Origin: Ascidiaceihabitans sp034111945
Lineage (GTDB): Bacteria; Pseudomonadota; Alphaproteobacteria; Rhodobacterales; Rhodobacteraceae
DNA: 64,000 nucleotides
Reading direction: 5' to 3'
Assembly (NCBI GenBank): GCA_047626725.1
Contig: JBLHSG010000013.1
Location: 50,960 to 114,959 of the forward strand
Each line of letters opens with the position of its first letter. Position 1 is the first letter of the stretch. The notes below the pieces were generated by a model. The model did not search any database and was not told where the DNA came from. It saw only the letters and a program-made list of their open reading frames with translations. The position numbers were made by a program, and so were the translations under genes. This document shows, one piece after another, positions 8,619-17,454 of the stretch.

Positions 8619-10778
8619 GTGTTGCGCAAATTAATACTATCCGTCGCAATCTGGGGCATGACGCACGTCGCCGCAGTCGCCCAAGATCAAGTCGCAGCCC
8701 CTGCCGTTTTGGTGGCCGATGACGTCAGCGTCAGCGCCGAGCGTGTGTTAACCGCGACAGGAAACGTCGAAGCATTCCAAGGCAAAGTTCGCATGACCGC
8801 GCGCAAGATCACGTTTGATCAGCGCACTGGCAAACTGCTTGTTGTTGGGCCGATCACCATCCAAGACGGCACCGAAGTGATCATTCTGGCCGATCAGGCA
8901 GAGCTAAGCCGTGATTTGCAAAACGGCCTGCTGACCGGCGCGCGCATGGTTATCAGCCAGCAATTGCAATTGGCTTCGGTCGAAATGAACCGCGTCAACG
9001 GGCGCTATACGCAGCTGTATAAAACGGCCGTGACCTCGTGTGATGTGTGCGATGACGGGCGCCCACCGCTTTGGCAAATCCGCGCGCGGCGCGTGATCCA
9101 TGATCAGGTCGAACAGCAGTTATACTTTGATCAGGCGCAATTTCGCATTCGCAACACACCGGTGTTTTACCTGCCGCGCCTGCGCCTGCCCGACCCTACG
9201 CTAAAACGTGCCAACGGATTTTTGATCCCGTCGCTGATGACCACATCGCAGCTTAGCAACGGCATTAAGGTGCCCTATTTTTTCAAACTGGGCGATCATC
9301 GCGATCTGACCGTGACGCCGTATTTGTCATCGCGCACCAAGACTGTCGAACTGCGGTATCGTCAGGCGTTTCGCAAAGGTCGCATTAGTTTTGAGGGCGC
9401 GATTACCCGTGATGAACTGCGCCCGGGCGAAGTTCGCGGGTATTTGTTCGGGTCTGGAACATTTGATTTGGCGCGCGATTATGTGCTGGAATTCGACATC
9501 GAGACGACCTCTGATGATGCGTATCTGACAGAATATGGCTATTCGTCCAAGGATCGGCTCGACAGTGAAATCGCGGTATCACGCACAAAACGCGATAAAT
9601 ATGTACGGCTGTCTTTTGTGAATTTCAAAACTTTGCGCGACGGCGAAGACAATTCGACCCTACCAACAAACGTGATCGGTGCCACCTACGAGCAACGGTT
9701 TTTCCCTGTCGCCATCGGCGGAGAATTGCGGTTTAGCGGCAATGCCCACGCACATTTTCGCAGCTCTAATCTGGATATCGACAGCGCAGATGCAGACACA
9801 ATTGTCGATGGGCGCGATGTTCTGCGCCTAAATCTTGAGGCGGATTGGATCCGTCAGTGGAACACCAATAGCGGCCTGTTAATCCAGACCCAATTGGGGT
9901 TTGCTGCGGACGTGTTCCAAGTCAATCAAGACAGCACATTCCCCGATTCAGACGCCGGTGTGTCACCCCGTGCGGCCCTGACGTTGCGCTATCCAATGGC
10001 GCGTCAAACGGCACGTGCGCGCCACGTTCTTGAGCCAATCATGCAAGTTGCCTTTACCGGTGGCAGCGATCTGAACGTCCCGATTGATGAAAGCACGCGG
10101 ATCGAATTTGACGAAGGCAACCTGTTGAGCCTGTCGCGTTTCCCCAGCCCTGATCGCCGTGATCGTGGGCAATCTGCGGTCCTTGGTGTGCAATGGTCAC
10201 GTTTTGACGCCAAAGGCTGGGATACAAAGCTCACCTTTGGCCAAGTGTTACGCCGCCAAGACGACACAGATTTCAGCACAACATCGGGCCTGTCAGGCAC
10301 CACATCCGACTTCTTGCTTGCGGGTCAAATTCGCACCGACAGCGGCCTGTCGATCATCGGGCGCACCTTGTTTAACGACAGCTTTGATGTGTCAAAAGCA
10401 GAAGTGCGCGGCGACTGGATCGGCAAGCGTGTGCAGATCGGCACCAGCTATATTTGGCTGACAGACGACGTGGCCGAAGACCGCACCGTCCCCGTGTCCG
10501 AATTGACCTTTGATGGCACGTATCTGGTGAACAGCAGTTGGACGACCAGCGCCAATGTGCGCTACGATCTAGAAGGCGATCGCGCCGCCAGCGCCGGTGT
10601 CGGCTTTGAATACACCAATGAATGTGTTTTGGTCGACCTCACCATCAACCGGCGGTATACATCATCAACAAGTGTTGAGCCTTCGACCAGTTTGGGCTTT
10701 AACGTGTCCTTGCGTGGTTTTTCAGCCAACACCGGAACCAAAAAATACGAACGCTCATGCAACAACCACGTAAAATGA
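8619..10778 (+). CDS. lptD: LPS-assembly protein LptD
   Basis: About 719 residues: a signal peptide ending near VAAVAQ, an N-terminal periplasmic OstA-like domain (from about residue 30, with VSVSAERVLTATGNVEAF) that receives LPS from LptA, and a large outer-membrane beta-barrel (from about residue 190). Two start codons compete. An ATG at 8610 abuts the GGAGG at 8605-8609, leaving no spacing, whereas GTG at 8619 lies nine bases behind it and is preferred. The cysteines in TSCDVCDDG and those near the C-terminus (CVLVDL, ERSCNN) could form the inter-domain disulfides known from E. coli LptD. Confidence 0.94.
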   Translation: MLRKLILSVAIWGMTHVAAVAQDQVAAPAVLVADDVSVSAERVLTATGNVEAFQGKVRMTARKITFDQRTGKLLVVGPITIQDGTEVIILADQAELSRDLQNGLLTGARMVISQQLQLASVEMNRVNGRYTQLYKTAVTSCDVCDDGRPPLWQIRARRVIHDQVEQQLYFDQAQFRIRNTPVFYLPRLRLPDPTLKRANGFLIPSLMTTSQLSNGIKVPYFFKLGDHRDLTVTPYLSSRTKTVELRYRQAFRKGRISFEGAITRDELRPGEVRGYLFGSGTFDLARDYVLEFDIETTSDDAYLTEYGYSSKDRLDSEIAVSRTKRDKYVRLSFVNFKTLRDGEDNSTLPTNVIGATYEQRFFPVAIGGELRFSGNAHAHFRSSNLDIDSADADTIVDGRDVLRLNLEADWIRQWNTNSGLLIQTQLGFAADVFQVNQDSTFPDSDAGVSPRAALTLRYPMARQTARARHVLEPIMQVAFTGGSDLNVPIDESTRIEFDEGNLLSLSRFPSPDRRDRGQSAVLGVQWSRFDAKGWDTKLTFGQVLRRQDDTDFSTTSGLSGTTSDFLLAGQIRTDSGLSIIGRTLFNDSFDVSKAEVRGDWIGKRVQIGTSYIWLTDDVAEDRTVPVSELTFDGTYLVNSSWTTSANVRYDLEGDRAASAGVGFEYTNECVLVDLTINRRYTSSTSVEPSTSLGFNVSLRGFSANTGTKKYERSCNNHVK

Positions 10779-10825
10779 TGCATGACGCGACACAAAATCA
10801 CAGACGAGAATTGAGCAGGACCGGA

Positions 10826-12034
10826 ATGATACAACGAATTGCACTCGCCGCCGTCATCGCAACCAGCATGGTTTTGCCAGCTGCCGCACAAAACCTGTTT
10901 GCGCCGGTCGCAAAGGTAAATGACTCGGTCATCACCGAATACGAAGTCGGGCAACGCACCCGTTTCTTGCAGCTTTTGAATGCACCCGGCGCCACACGCA
11001 GCGCGTCAATCGATGCGCTGATCGATGATCGCTTGCGCCAACAAGCCGCACGTCGCGCTGGTCTTGAACTGACCAACGAAGGGTTGAACGCGGCCCTGAC
11101 CGAATTCGCAGGACGCGCAAATCTGGATCAAGAACAATTTGTCAAAGCCTTGGCACAGTCCGGTGTTTCAGTCGAAACATTCCGCGATTTTGTCGGTGTC
11201 AGCGTTTTGTGGCGCGACCTGATCCGCGGACGTTACGGCAACCGCGTACAAATTTCCGAAGCCGAAATTGACCGCGCCTTGGCTGCGTCAGGCAGTTCCA
11301 GCAGCATCCGCGTTTTGCTGTCCGAAATCATCATCCCTGCCCCGCCCCCACAAGCCGCCAGCGCCCAGGCCAAAGCTGAACAAGCCGCAAGCGCCACAAC
11401 GATTGCTGAATTCTCGTCCTATGCGCGCCGTTTTTCTGCAACGGCTACACGTGGCCGCGGTGGTCGTCTGGAATGGGTGCCGTTGAACAATCTGCCACCA
11501 CAATTGCGCGGTGTTATCTTGGGTCTTGGGATCGGCGAAGTATCTGATCCGCTGCCAATTCCCGGTGCGATTGCGTTGTTTCAACTGCGCGACATCGAAG
11601 AATCCGATGCACCAGAACAAGATTATTCAGCTATCGAATACGCCGCCTACTACATGGCCGGTGGACGCAGCGCTGAAACACTGGCCGCTGCAGAACGTCT
11701 GAAAAACGATGTTGACGTGTGTGATGATTTGTACGGTTTTGCCAAAGGCCAGCCCGAAGCCGCGCTCGATCGCGGCGCGCTGCCACCTGCCGAAATCCCG
11801 CAAGACATCGCGATTGAACTGGCCAAACTGGACACCGGCGAAGTGTCGACAAACCTGACCCGCAACAATGGTCAAAGCCTGGTGTTTTTGATGCTCTGTG
11901 GTCGCACGGCAGCCCTGAACGAAGACGTCGGTCGTGACGCTGTCGCAAACCAATTGCGTCAACAGCGCCTGTCGGGTTTTGCCGATAGCCTGCTGGAACA
12001 ATTGCGCGCGGATTCCCGTATTTCACGGAAATGA
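10826..12034 (+). CDS. surA: SurA-like periplasmic chaperone / peptidyl-prolyl isomerase
   Basis: A 402-residue exported protein. The signal peptide runs to about LPAAAQ; then comes the SurA N-terminal domain (KVNDSVITEYEVGQRTRF) and at least one parvulin-type region (about residues 175-290), including RGRGGRLEWVPLNNLPPQL. A second rotamase-like region near the C-terminus is weak. SurA escorts unfolded outer-membrane barrels, LptD among them, which fits its place right after lptD. ATG 10826 with AGGA five bases upstream puts the signal peptide at the very N-terminus; an upstream ATG inside lptD would bury it. It overlaps pdxA by four bases. Confidence 0.92.
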   Translation: MIQRIALAAVIATSMVLPAAAQNLFAPVAKVNDSVITEYEVGQRTRFLQLLNAPGATRSASIDALIDDRLRQQAARRAGLELTNEGLNAALTEFAGRANLDQEQFVKALAQSGVSVETFRDFVGVSVLWRDLIRGRYGNRVQISEAEIDRALAASGSSSSIRVLLSEIIIPAPPPQAASAQAKAEQAASATTIAEFSSYARRFSATATRGRGGRLEWVPLNNLPPQLRGVILGLGIGEVSDPLPIPGAIALFQLRDIEESDAPEQDYSAIEYAAYYMAGGRSAETLAAAERLKNDVDVCDDLYGFAKGQPEAALDRGALPPAEIPQDIAIELAKLDTGEVSTNLTRNNGQSLVFLMLCGRTAALNEDVGRDAVANQLRQQRLSGFADSLLEQLRADSRISRK

Positions 12035-13011
12035 GCCGCGCCGCAAACGCGCCTATCGTTATCAGTTGCGGCGAACCGGCTGGCGTCGGTCCAGAGGTCG
12101 CGGCCAAAGCGTTTGCCGCACTAAAGGGTGACATTGCGATGGCCTATTTGGGCGATCCCAGACACCTGCCTACAGGCACGCCTGTGGCCTTGATCAACGA
12201 TTTGACTGAGGCTGCAAATGCCGCGCGCCATGGCCTGCCCGTTCTGGCGCACGCATTTGATGGTGACGCACGTGCCGGACATCCTGATCCCAAAAACGCA
12301 CAGGGCGTCATCGACGTGATCGCTGCCTGTGTTAATCTGGTAAAAAGCGGCGGCGCGTCAGCCCTATGCACTGCACCAATCCACAAAAAGGCCCTAAAAG
12401 ACGGCGCAAACTTTGCCTACCCCGGACACACGGAATACCTAGAGGCACTGGCCGGCAGCGGCCAAGCTGTGATGATGTTGGCCTGCGATGAATTGCGCGT
12501 GGTGCCGACCACAATTCACATCGCTTTGGATCAAGTCGCGCAAACGCTAACGCCCGAATTGTTGCGTCGCACCATTGAAATTACCAACGGTGATTTGATC
12601 GCCCGTTTTCATATTCCCAAACCGCGCATTGCCGTGGCCGGATTGAACCCGCACGCAGGCGAAGGCGGCGCGATGGGCAAACAAGAAGGCGACTGGATCA
12701 ACGGTTTGGTGACAAAAATGCAAAGCGAAGGCTTTGATTTAACTGGACCTTTGCCTGCCGATACGATGTTTCATGCCCGTGCGCGGCAACGCTATGATGT
12801 AGCCGTTTGCATGTATCATGATCAGGCTTTGATACCGATAAAAACACTGGATTTTGACCGCGGCGTGAACGTGACACTGGGCTTGCCGTTCATTCGCACC
12901 TCCCCCGATCACGGCACCGCATTTGATATCGCCGGCCAAGGGATCGCAAACCCGACCAGCATGATCGAGGCTCTGAAATTGGCACATAAAATGGCGGAAC
13001 ACACCTCATGA
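12031..13011 (+). CDS. pdxA: 4-hydroxythreonine-4-phosphate dehydrogenase
   Basis: A 326-residue cytosolic NAD-dependent enzyme of the DXP-dependent pyridoxal phosphate pathway; it oxidises 4-phosphohydroxy-L-threonine, which decarboxylates and is condensed by PdxJ. Diagnostic segments are ISCGEPAGVGPEV at the N-terminus, FAYPGHTEYLEAL near 130, GLNPHAGEGG near 205 and LGLPFIRTSPDHGTAFDIAG near 290, the last two carrying metal and substrate contacts. ATGA overlaps join it to surA before it and rsmA after it, the classical surA-pdxA-rsmA order. Confidence 0.97.
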   Translation: MSRAANAPIVISCGEPAGVGPEVAAKAFAALKGDIAMAYLGDPRHLPTGTPVALINDLTEAANAARHGLPVLAHAFDGDARAGHPDPKNAQGVIDVIAACVNLVKSGGASALCTAPIHKKALKDGANFAYPGHTEYLEALAGSGQAVMMLACDELRVVPTTIHIALDQVAQTLTPELLRRTIEITNGDLIARFHIPKPRIAVAGLNPHAGEGGAMGKQEGDWINGLVTKMQSEGFDLTGPLPADTMFHARARQRYDVAVCMYHDQALIPIKTLDFDRGVNVTLGLPFIRTSPDHGTAFDIAGQGIANPTSMIEALKLAHKMAEHTS

Positions 13012-13847
13012 GTGGGATTGACGATCTACCATCATTGGCCAGCGTGATCGAAACGCACGGCCTAAGTGCGCGTAAATCATTGGGGCAGAATTTTCTGCTC
13101 GACCTGAATCTAACGGCAAAAATTGCGCGCCAAGCAGGTGATTTGACGGGCCACGATGTATTGGAAATCGGGCCTGGTCCTGGCGGTTTGACACGTGGGC
13201 TGCTGGCCTCTGGTGCCCGCCATGTTCTGGCTATTGAAAAAGACGCGCGGTGCCTGCCTGCATTGGCCGAAATCGCACAGGCTTATCCGGGAAAACTGAC
13301 TGTCATCGAAGGTGACGCGCTGGCGATTGATCCGCTCGAACATCTGACGCCGCCAATCCGTGTTGCCGCCAATCTGCCCTATAATGTGGGTACAGAACTG
13401 TTGATCCGCTGGCTAACGCCGAAACAATGGCCGCCCTATTGGCAAAGCCTGACGCTGATGTTCCAGCGCGAGGTTGCACAACGCATTGTCGCAGAACCCG
13501 GATCAAAGGCGTATGGGCGTTTGGCCCTGTTGGCGCAGTGGCGCGCGGATGCACGGATCGTGATCAATTTGCCGCCCGAGGCGTTCACGCCGCCGCCAAA
13601 AGTATCAAGCGCCGTGGTGCATTTTACCGCCCTGCCTGAACCGCGGTTTCCAGCCGATCCTGCAACGTTGTCGCGCATTGTCGCTGCCGGATTTAACCAG
13701 CGTCGCAAGATGCTGCGGTCGTCGCTAAAAGGCATCGCGCCTGATATCGAGGATCGCCTGATTGCGTCGGGAATTAAGCCGACAGAACGCGCAGAACAGG
13801 TCAGTCTGGAACAGTTTTGCGCATTGGCGCGTGCTGTCGCGCAATAA
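13008..13847 (+). CDS. rsmA: 16S rRNA adenine dimethyltransferase
   Basis: A 279-residue KsgA/RsmA enzyme that dimethylates A1518 and A1519 in helix 45 of 16S rRNA during small-subunit maturation. The SAM-binding motif I is VLEIGPGPGGLTRGLL (about residue 47), preceded by KSLGQNFLLD, and the catalytic motif IV is NLPYNVGTELL (about 123). The C-terminal helical region starts near residue 210. Last gene of the lptF-to-rsmA run, overlapping pdxA by four bases; two hairpins follow the stop. Confidence 0.97.
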   Translation: MSGIDDLPSLASVIETHGLSARKSLGQNFLLDLNLTAKIARQAGDLTGHDVLEIGPGPGGLTRGLLASGARHVLAIEKDARCLPALAEIAQAYPGKLTVIEGDALAIDPLEHLTPPIRVAANLPYNVGTELLIRWLTPKQWPPYWQSLTLMFQREVAQRIVAEPGSKAYGRLALLAQWRADARIVINLPPEAFTPPPKVSSAVVHFTALPEPRFPADPATLSRIVAAGFNQRRKMLRSSLKGIAPDIEDRLIASGIKPTERAEQVSLEQFCALARAVAQ

Positions 13848-13855
13848 CCGACGAC

Positions 13856-13924
13856 CGTTTCGTCAGAAACGCAAAAGACCTAGAGCCTGCCTGCGCAACA
13901 CTGCGCTTAGGCTAACTCTAGGTC
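13856..13924. other. Two consecutive hairpins between convergent rsmA and DUF4167 gene
   Basis: The first is CGTTTC-GTCA-GAAACG (13856-13871), perfect. The second has a perfect 9-bp outer stem GACCTAGAG/CTCTAGGTC (13877-13885 and 13916-13924) around inner arms GCCT/AGGC and GCGC/GCGC. No U-run follows either, so they are not simple intrinsic terminators. They may protect 3' ends or slow convergent transcription. Confidence 0.5.
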
Positions 13925-13965
13925 GATCATTGAATTCGTAAATTAGTCAGGCAAGAAGGCGCGGA

Positions 13966-14562
13966 TTACTCCGCAGCTTCGGGGGCTTCTGGCGCAGTGG
14001 TTGTCTCTGCGGCAGGCTCCGGTTTTGGCTTTGGCTTGCGCGGCGCACGGGTGCGTGGTTTCGGCTTGGGCTTTGGTTGGCTTTCTGGCGTTTCGACCAG
14101 ACCGCTTTCTTGGGCCGCGGGTGCTTCAACCACATCAGGCTGCGGCGCTTCGGCCGGATCAGCAGAAGGCTGCACCGGCGCAGGGGCTGTGTTTGCCGCA
14201 TGCCGTTCTTGGCGCTCGGCGCGTTCACGTTGTTCACGATCCCGCTCAATTTGGCGCTCACGATTCTGGCGTTCTTGTTCTTCGCGGCGCTGGTCCATTT
14301 CACGCTGCGCTTCGGCCAACAAACGCAAATAATGTTCGGCGTGTTGTTGGAAATTTTCTACGGCGACACGGTCGTTTGACAGATGTGCGTCACGCGCGAG
14401 TTGGTTGTATTTGTCGATAATTTGCTGCGGCGTACCGCGCACTTTACCTTCGGGGCCCGAACTGTCGAACACCTTGTTAACGACGTTGCCACCGCTGTTG
14501 TTGTTATTGGGACTGCGGTTGCGACTATTTTTAGAACGCGAGCGAGATCTAGACGATTTCAT
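13966..14562 (-). CDS. DUF4167 domain protein, basic and disordered
   Basis: A 198-residue soluble protein. Residues 1-20 are Ser/Arg/Lys/Asn-rich; residues about 25-75 form the conserved DUF4167 core (NKVFDSSGPEGKVRGTPQQI, then QQHAEHYLRLLAEA); the remainder is a charged Arg/Glu coiled segment and a Pro/Ala/Lys-rich tail with KPKP repeats. Such proteins occur across alphaproteobacteria and look like RNA- or nucleoid-binding factors, but no function is established. The gene commonly sits beside prmC/prfA, as here (a 236-bp gap separates it from prmC; that gap is AT-leaning and probably holds its promoter). Confidence 0.85.
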   Translation of the reverse strand: MKSSRSRSRSKNSRNRSPNNNNSGGNVVNKVFDSSGPEGKVRGTPQQIIDKYNQLARDAHLSNDRVAVENFQQHAEHYLRLLAEAQREMDQRREEQERQNRERQIERDREQRERAERQERHAANTAPAPVQPSADPAEAPQPDVVEAPAAQESGLVETPESQPKPKPKPRTRAPRKPKPKPEPAAETTTAPEAPEAAE

Positions 14563-14798
14563 AAATACAATTCAGCCTTCGTGCCATCCGTGGTGATTAC
14601 GTTTCGCTTGATTACCGAATGCGCCCTTTGGGTCAAAAAAATCGGATCAGCGACTGTTGGGCATAAAGCCGCGCGGGACCGATCAGTTGACCATCCACCG
14701 CTGCAACAAGATTGAATAAGCACGCAAATCATGGCTGAGCAAGTGAAAATACCGATCAATTTGCAAATTATCACTTTAATAGGTGCATAATTGCTTAA

Positions 14799-15644
14799 TC
14801 AGGGCCGGCTGGTCGGTTTTTCTGCGCAAATCACGCGATCGCGGCCGTCTAAATCCTGCAACAGGCGCGGGTTGTCCCAGCCTGCTTTGACAAATAATGC
14901 CATCACATCACGGCCTTGGGACGCGCCGATTTCAGCCAACAGTCGCCCCTCGACCTCAAGATAGCCCTGCCCCAAGCTGGCCAAAATCCGGTATCCGGTC
15001 AGCCCGTCAGCATCATCAGTCAGCGCCATGCGCGGTTCGTGATCGCGCAATTCTGGTGCGACGTCATCCATTTCTTCGATCGCCAGATAGGGTGGATTGC
15101 TGACAATCAAATCATAGCGTCCCTGCACCGATCCAAACCAGTCGGATTGGTGAATGTCGGCGCGCGCCTGAACATTTAATGCCACCGCGTTGGCCGAGGC
15201 TTGTAAACACGCCGCTTCGCTTAGGTCGGTGCCGGTGCCAACGGCGCTGGTGCGTTCCGCCAACAACGTCACCAGAATGCAGCCAGATCCGGTTCCGATA
15301 TCCAGGACTGACGCGAATGGTTCCGCCAATGCGGCCTCGATCAAGGTTTCGGTTTCAGGGCGTGGATCTAAAACATCGCGGCTGACGGCAAAACGGCGTC
15401 CGTAAAATTCGCGCTCACCAATCAGATGCGACACAGGCACCCGCACAGCGCGCAATGCGATCAGTTTTTCGTAGCGTTCGGCGATGTCTGGCGCGATGTC
15501 TTCGGGTGCAATCAGGGTCACGCGCGCGGCGTCGACTTGTGCTGCGTGGGCCAATAAAATGCGCGCATCACGGGCCGGATCAGGCACGCCAGCCGCACGA
15601 AGCCGCGCTGTGGCCGCCACCATTGCTTGGGCCGCGGTGCTCAT
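14799..15644 (-). CDS. prmC: Release factor glutamine methyltransferase
   Basis: A 281-residue SAM-dependent enzyme that N5-methylates the glutamine of the GGQ motif in RF1 and RF2. Visible motifs are the N-terminal helical domain, VLDIGTGSGCILV (motif I, about residue 115) and the catalytic IVSNPPYLA (about 185), whose NPPY loop binds the target glutamine. It starts 10 bases after the stop of prfA, which encodes its substrate; the pair is a conserved operon. Confidence 0.96.
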   Translation of the reverse strand: MSTAAQAMVAATARLRAAGVPDPARDARILLAHAAQVDAARVTLIAPEDIAPDIAERYEKLIALRAVRVPVSHLIGEREFYGRRFAVSRDVLDPRPETETLIEAALAEPFASVLDIGTGSGCILVTLLAERTSAVGTGTDLSEAACLQASANAVALNVQARADIHQSDWFGSVQGRYDLIVSNPPYLAIEEMDDVAPELRDHEPRMALTDDADGLTGYRILASLGQGYLEVEGRLLAEIGASQGRDVMALFVKAGWDNPRLLQDLDGRDRVICAEKPTSRP

Positions 15645-15654
15645 AACCCGGGTC

Positions 15655-16710
15655 TCATGTGCCCATCTCGGCCATCATGCGCGCTTGACCATCTGCGGTT
15701 AAGGCGTCGACGATTTCGTCCAGATCACCACCCAGAACGGCGTCCAGTTTATAAAGCGTCAGGTTGATCCGGTGATCCGTCATGCGCCCTTGCGGGAAAT
15801 TATAGGTGCGAATGCGTTCGGAGCGATCCCCCGACCCGACTTGGCTGGCGCGATCGGCACTGCGTTCATCATCAATGCGCGTGCGTTCCATATCGTACAG
15901 CCGCGCGCGCATCACTTGCATCGCGATCTCGCGGTTGCGGTGCTGGGATTTTTCCGAGCTGGTGACCATCAAACCGGTGGGCAAGTGGGTGATCCGCACA
16001 GCAGAATCCGTGGTGTTCACGTGCTGTCCACCCGACCCTGACGCGCGCATCGTATCAATGCGCAAATCGCCGGGATCGATTTTGATATCAACATCCTCGG
16101 CTTCGGGCAGCACGGCGACAGTCGCAGCAGACGTGTGAATACGCCCCTGGCTTTCCGTGCTCGGCACACGTTGCACACGGTGCACGCCGCTTTCGTATTT
16201 CAGACGCGCAAACACATTCACGCCTTTGACGTGTGCGACGATTTCCTTAAGACCACCAAGTTCGGTAATCTGTTCCTCGATAATCTCGACTTTCCAACCA
16301 CGCGCCTCGGCGTAGCGCTGGTACATGCGGAACAAATCAGCAGCAAATAACGCCGCCTCGTCCCCACCTGTTCCGGGGCGAATTTCCAGCATCGCGGGCT
16401 TGGCGTCTGCCGCATCTTTGGGCAATAACGCCAGTTGCAGCGCGGCCTCGGCCTCGGGCAGCATGGCTTTTAGACGGGGCAATTCCTCGCGCGCGAGTTC
16501 GGCCATATCGGAATCAGCCAACATTTCCTCGGCCTCTGACATGTCAGAGAGAATCTGGCGATAGGCATGAATTTGATCCACGACTGGCTTTAGATCGGAA
16601 TATTCCTTTGCCAAAGCCGCAATATCAGCCCCCGCAGCGCCACCCGCCATCGAGGCCTCAAGAAACTGAAAGCGCTGGTTTATCTGTTCTAATCTATCGC
16701 GTGGGATCAT
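15655..16710 (-). CDS. prfA: Peptide chain release factor 1
   Basis: A 351-residue class I release factor reading UAA and UAG. The GGQ peptidyl-hydrolysis motif is in SGSGGQHVNTTDSAVR (about residue 228); the codon-reading loop contains the PxT-type tripeptide in RVPSTESQGRIHT, which separates RF1 from RF2 (SPF). The ATG at 16710 gives MIPRDRLEQINQRF and the standard length; an in-frame TTG 12 codons upstream has no better ribosome site and was not used. Divergent from a small secreted-protein gene. Confidence 0.96.
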   Translation of the reverse strand: MIPRDRLEQINQRFQFLEASMAGGAAGADIAALAKEYSDLKPVVDQIHAYRQILSDMSEAEEMLADSDMAELAREELPRLKAMLPEAEAALQLALLPKDAADAKPAMLEIRPGTGGDEAALFAADLFRMYQRYAEARGWKVEIIEEQITELGGLKEIVAHVKGVNVFARLKYESGVHRVQRVPSTESQGRIHTSAATVAVLPEAEDVDIKIDPGDLRIDTMRASGSGGQHVNTTDSAVRITHLPTGLMVTSSEKSQHRNREIAMQVMRARLYDMERTRIDDERSADRASQVGSGDRSERIRTYNFPQGRMTDHRINLTLYKLDAVLGGDLDEIVDALTADGQARMMAEMGT

Positions 16711-16773
16711 GGGTTTGGGTGTGCGGTATTGGAACGGTTTGGTCAAGGGAAACAGCTGTGCTAAGCTGACACA

Positions 16774-17076
16774 ATGAAACCGATCATCCTAAGCCTTAGC
16801 CTGATTGCAGCGCCCGCGTTTGCAGATGTTGCCGCCCCCGGTGGGAAAACTATCGACTGTTATTGCACGGATCGTTCCGGCCTAAGGATCGAATTGGGCG
16901 AAACCATTTGTTTGCAGGTCGACGGGCGCATGTTTATGGCGCAATGCCAGATGTCCCTGAACGTGCCGATGTGGCGCGAAGTGCAGACAGGATGCCTGTC
17001 CAGTTCACTCCAGCGCCAGAATCAATTGCCGCAATCGCGCGCTGTTGACGCCCATATCACTGCGCCCAAAACGTAA
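16774..17076 (+). CDS. Small secreted cysteine-containing protein, function unknown
   Basis: A 100-residue protein not recognised beyond similarity in style to small periplasmic proteins of Rhodobacterales. A signal peptide (residues 1-17, cleavage after APAFA) is followed by a compact region with five cysteines (CYC, ETIC, AQC, QTGC), probably disulfide-bonded. The last 24 codons overlap, antisense, the 3' end of the DUF1499 gene. The domain seems to end at the last cysteine near residue 73, so the hydrophilic tail may be a run-on after loss of an earlier stop (inference). Confidence 0.6.
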   Translation: MKPIILSLSLIAAPAFADVAAPGGKTIDCYCTDRSGLRIELGETICLQVDGRMFMAQCQMSLNVPMWREVQTGCLSSSLQRQNQLPQSRAVDAHITAPKT

Positions 17077-17421
17077 CCGCGCAATCATTCGCAGCGTTTC
17101 GCCGTCTTGTTCCAGTGTGGTGTAATCGGGAAATCCGATGATCTTTGTGCGGGTTATGTAGGTCACGCGCCCTTCGGCAACTGACCCTGCCAACACCGTG
17201 GTGCGCGGCATCGTTTGTGCAATTGCATCCGCACGTGCCAAACCGTCAGGACCGGCGGCAATAACACGCACCGCACCGCCAGCCATATCCTTGTCAGAGG
17301 TCGCAGCGACGGGTTGATGCCAACGCATAGGATCACTCGGGGCCAGCCGAATGTAGGCGAACATGCCCACCACAACGATCACCAAAATCCATAACATCAT
17401 TTGCATCATTCCATTCTTCAT
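17005..17421 (-). CDS. DUF1499 domain protein, membrane-anchored
   Basis: A 138-residue protein with one N-terminal transmembrane helix (about residues 7-24) and a DUF1499 domain facing the periplasm. Typical family features are the conserved APSDPMRWH shortly after the helix and the segment TYITRTKIIGFPDYTT near residue 90, followed by a basic LRMIARLRFGRSDMGVN. Function is unknown across bacteria. Its 3' end overlaps the convergent secreted-protein gene by 72 bases; upstream, 33 bases separate it from the ureohydrolase stop-side neighbour. Confidence 0.8.
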   Translation of the reverse strand: MKNGMMQMMLWILVIVVVGMFAYIRLAPSDPMRWHQPVAATSDKDMAGGAVRVIAAGPDGLARADAIAQTMPRTTVLAGSVAEGRVTYITRTKIIGFPDYTTLEQDGETLRMIARLRFGRSDMGVNSARLRQLILALE

Positions 17422-17454
17422 TTTGCCACATAAACCTTGGCCCTTAGGCCGCTT

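Noticed and set aside
10757..10825. Upstream ATG for surA inside lptD
   Set aside because: It would place 23 hydrophilic residues before the signal peptide; ATG 10826 has a suitable ribosome site.
14559..14774. 71-residue minus-strand frame between prmC and the DUF4167 gene
   Set aside because: Cysteine-rich random-looking composition, no ribosome site, and it covers the likely DUF4167 promoter region.
16711..16746. TTG start giving a longer prfA
   Set aside because: No better ribosome site, and the ATG at 16710 gives the standard 351-residue RF1.
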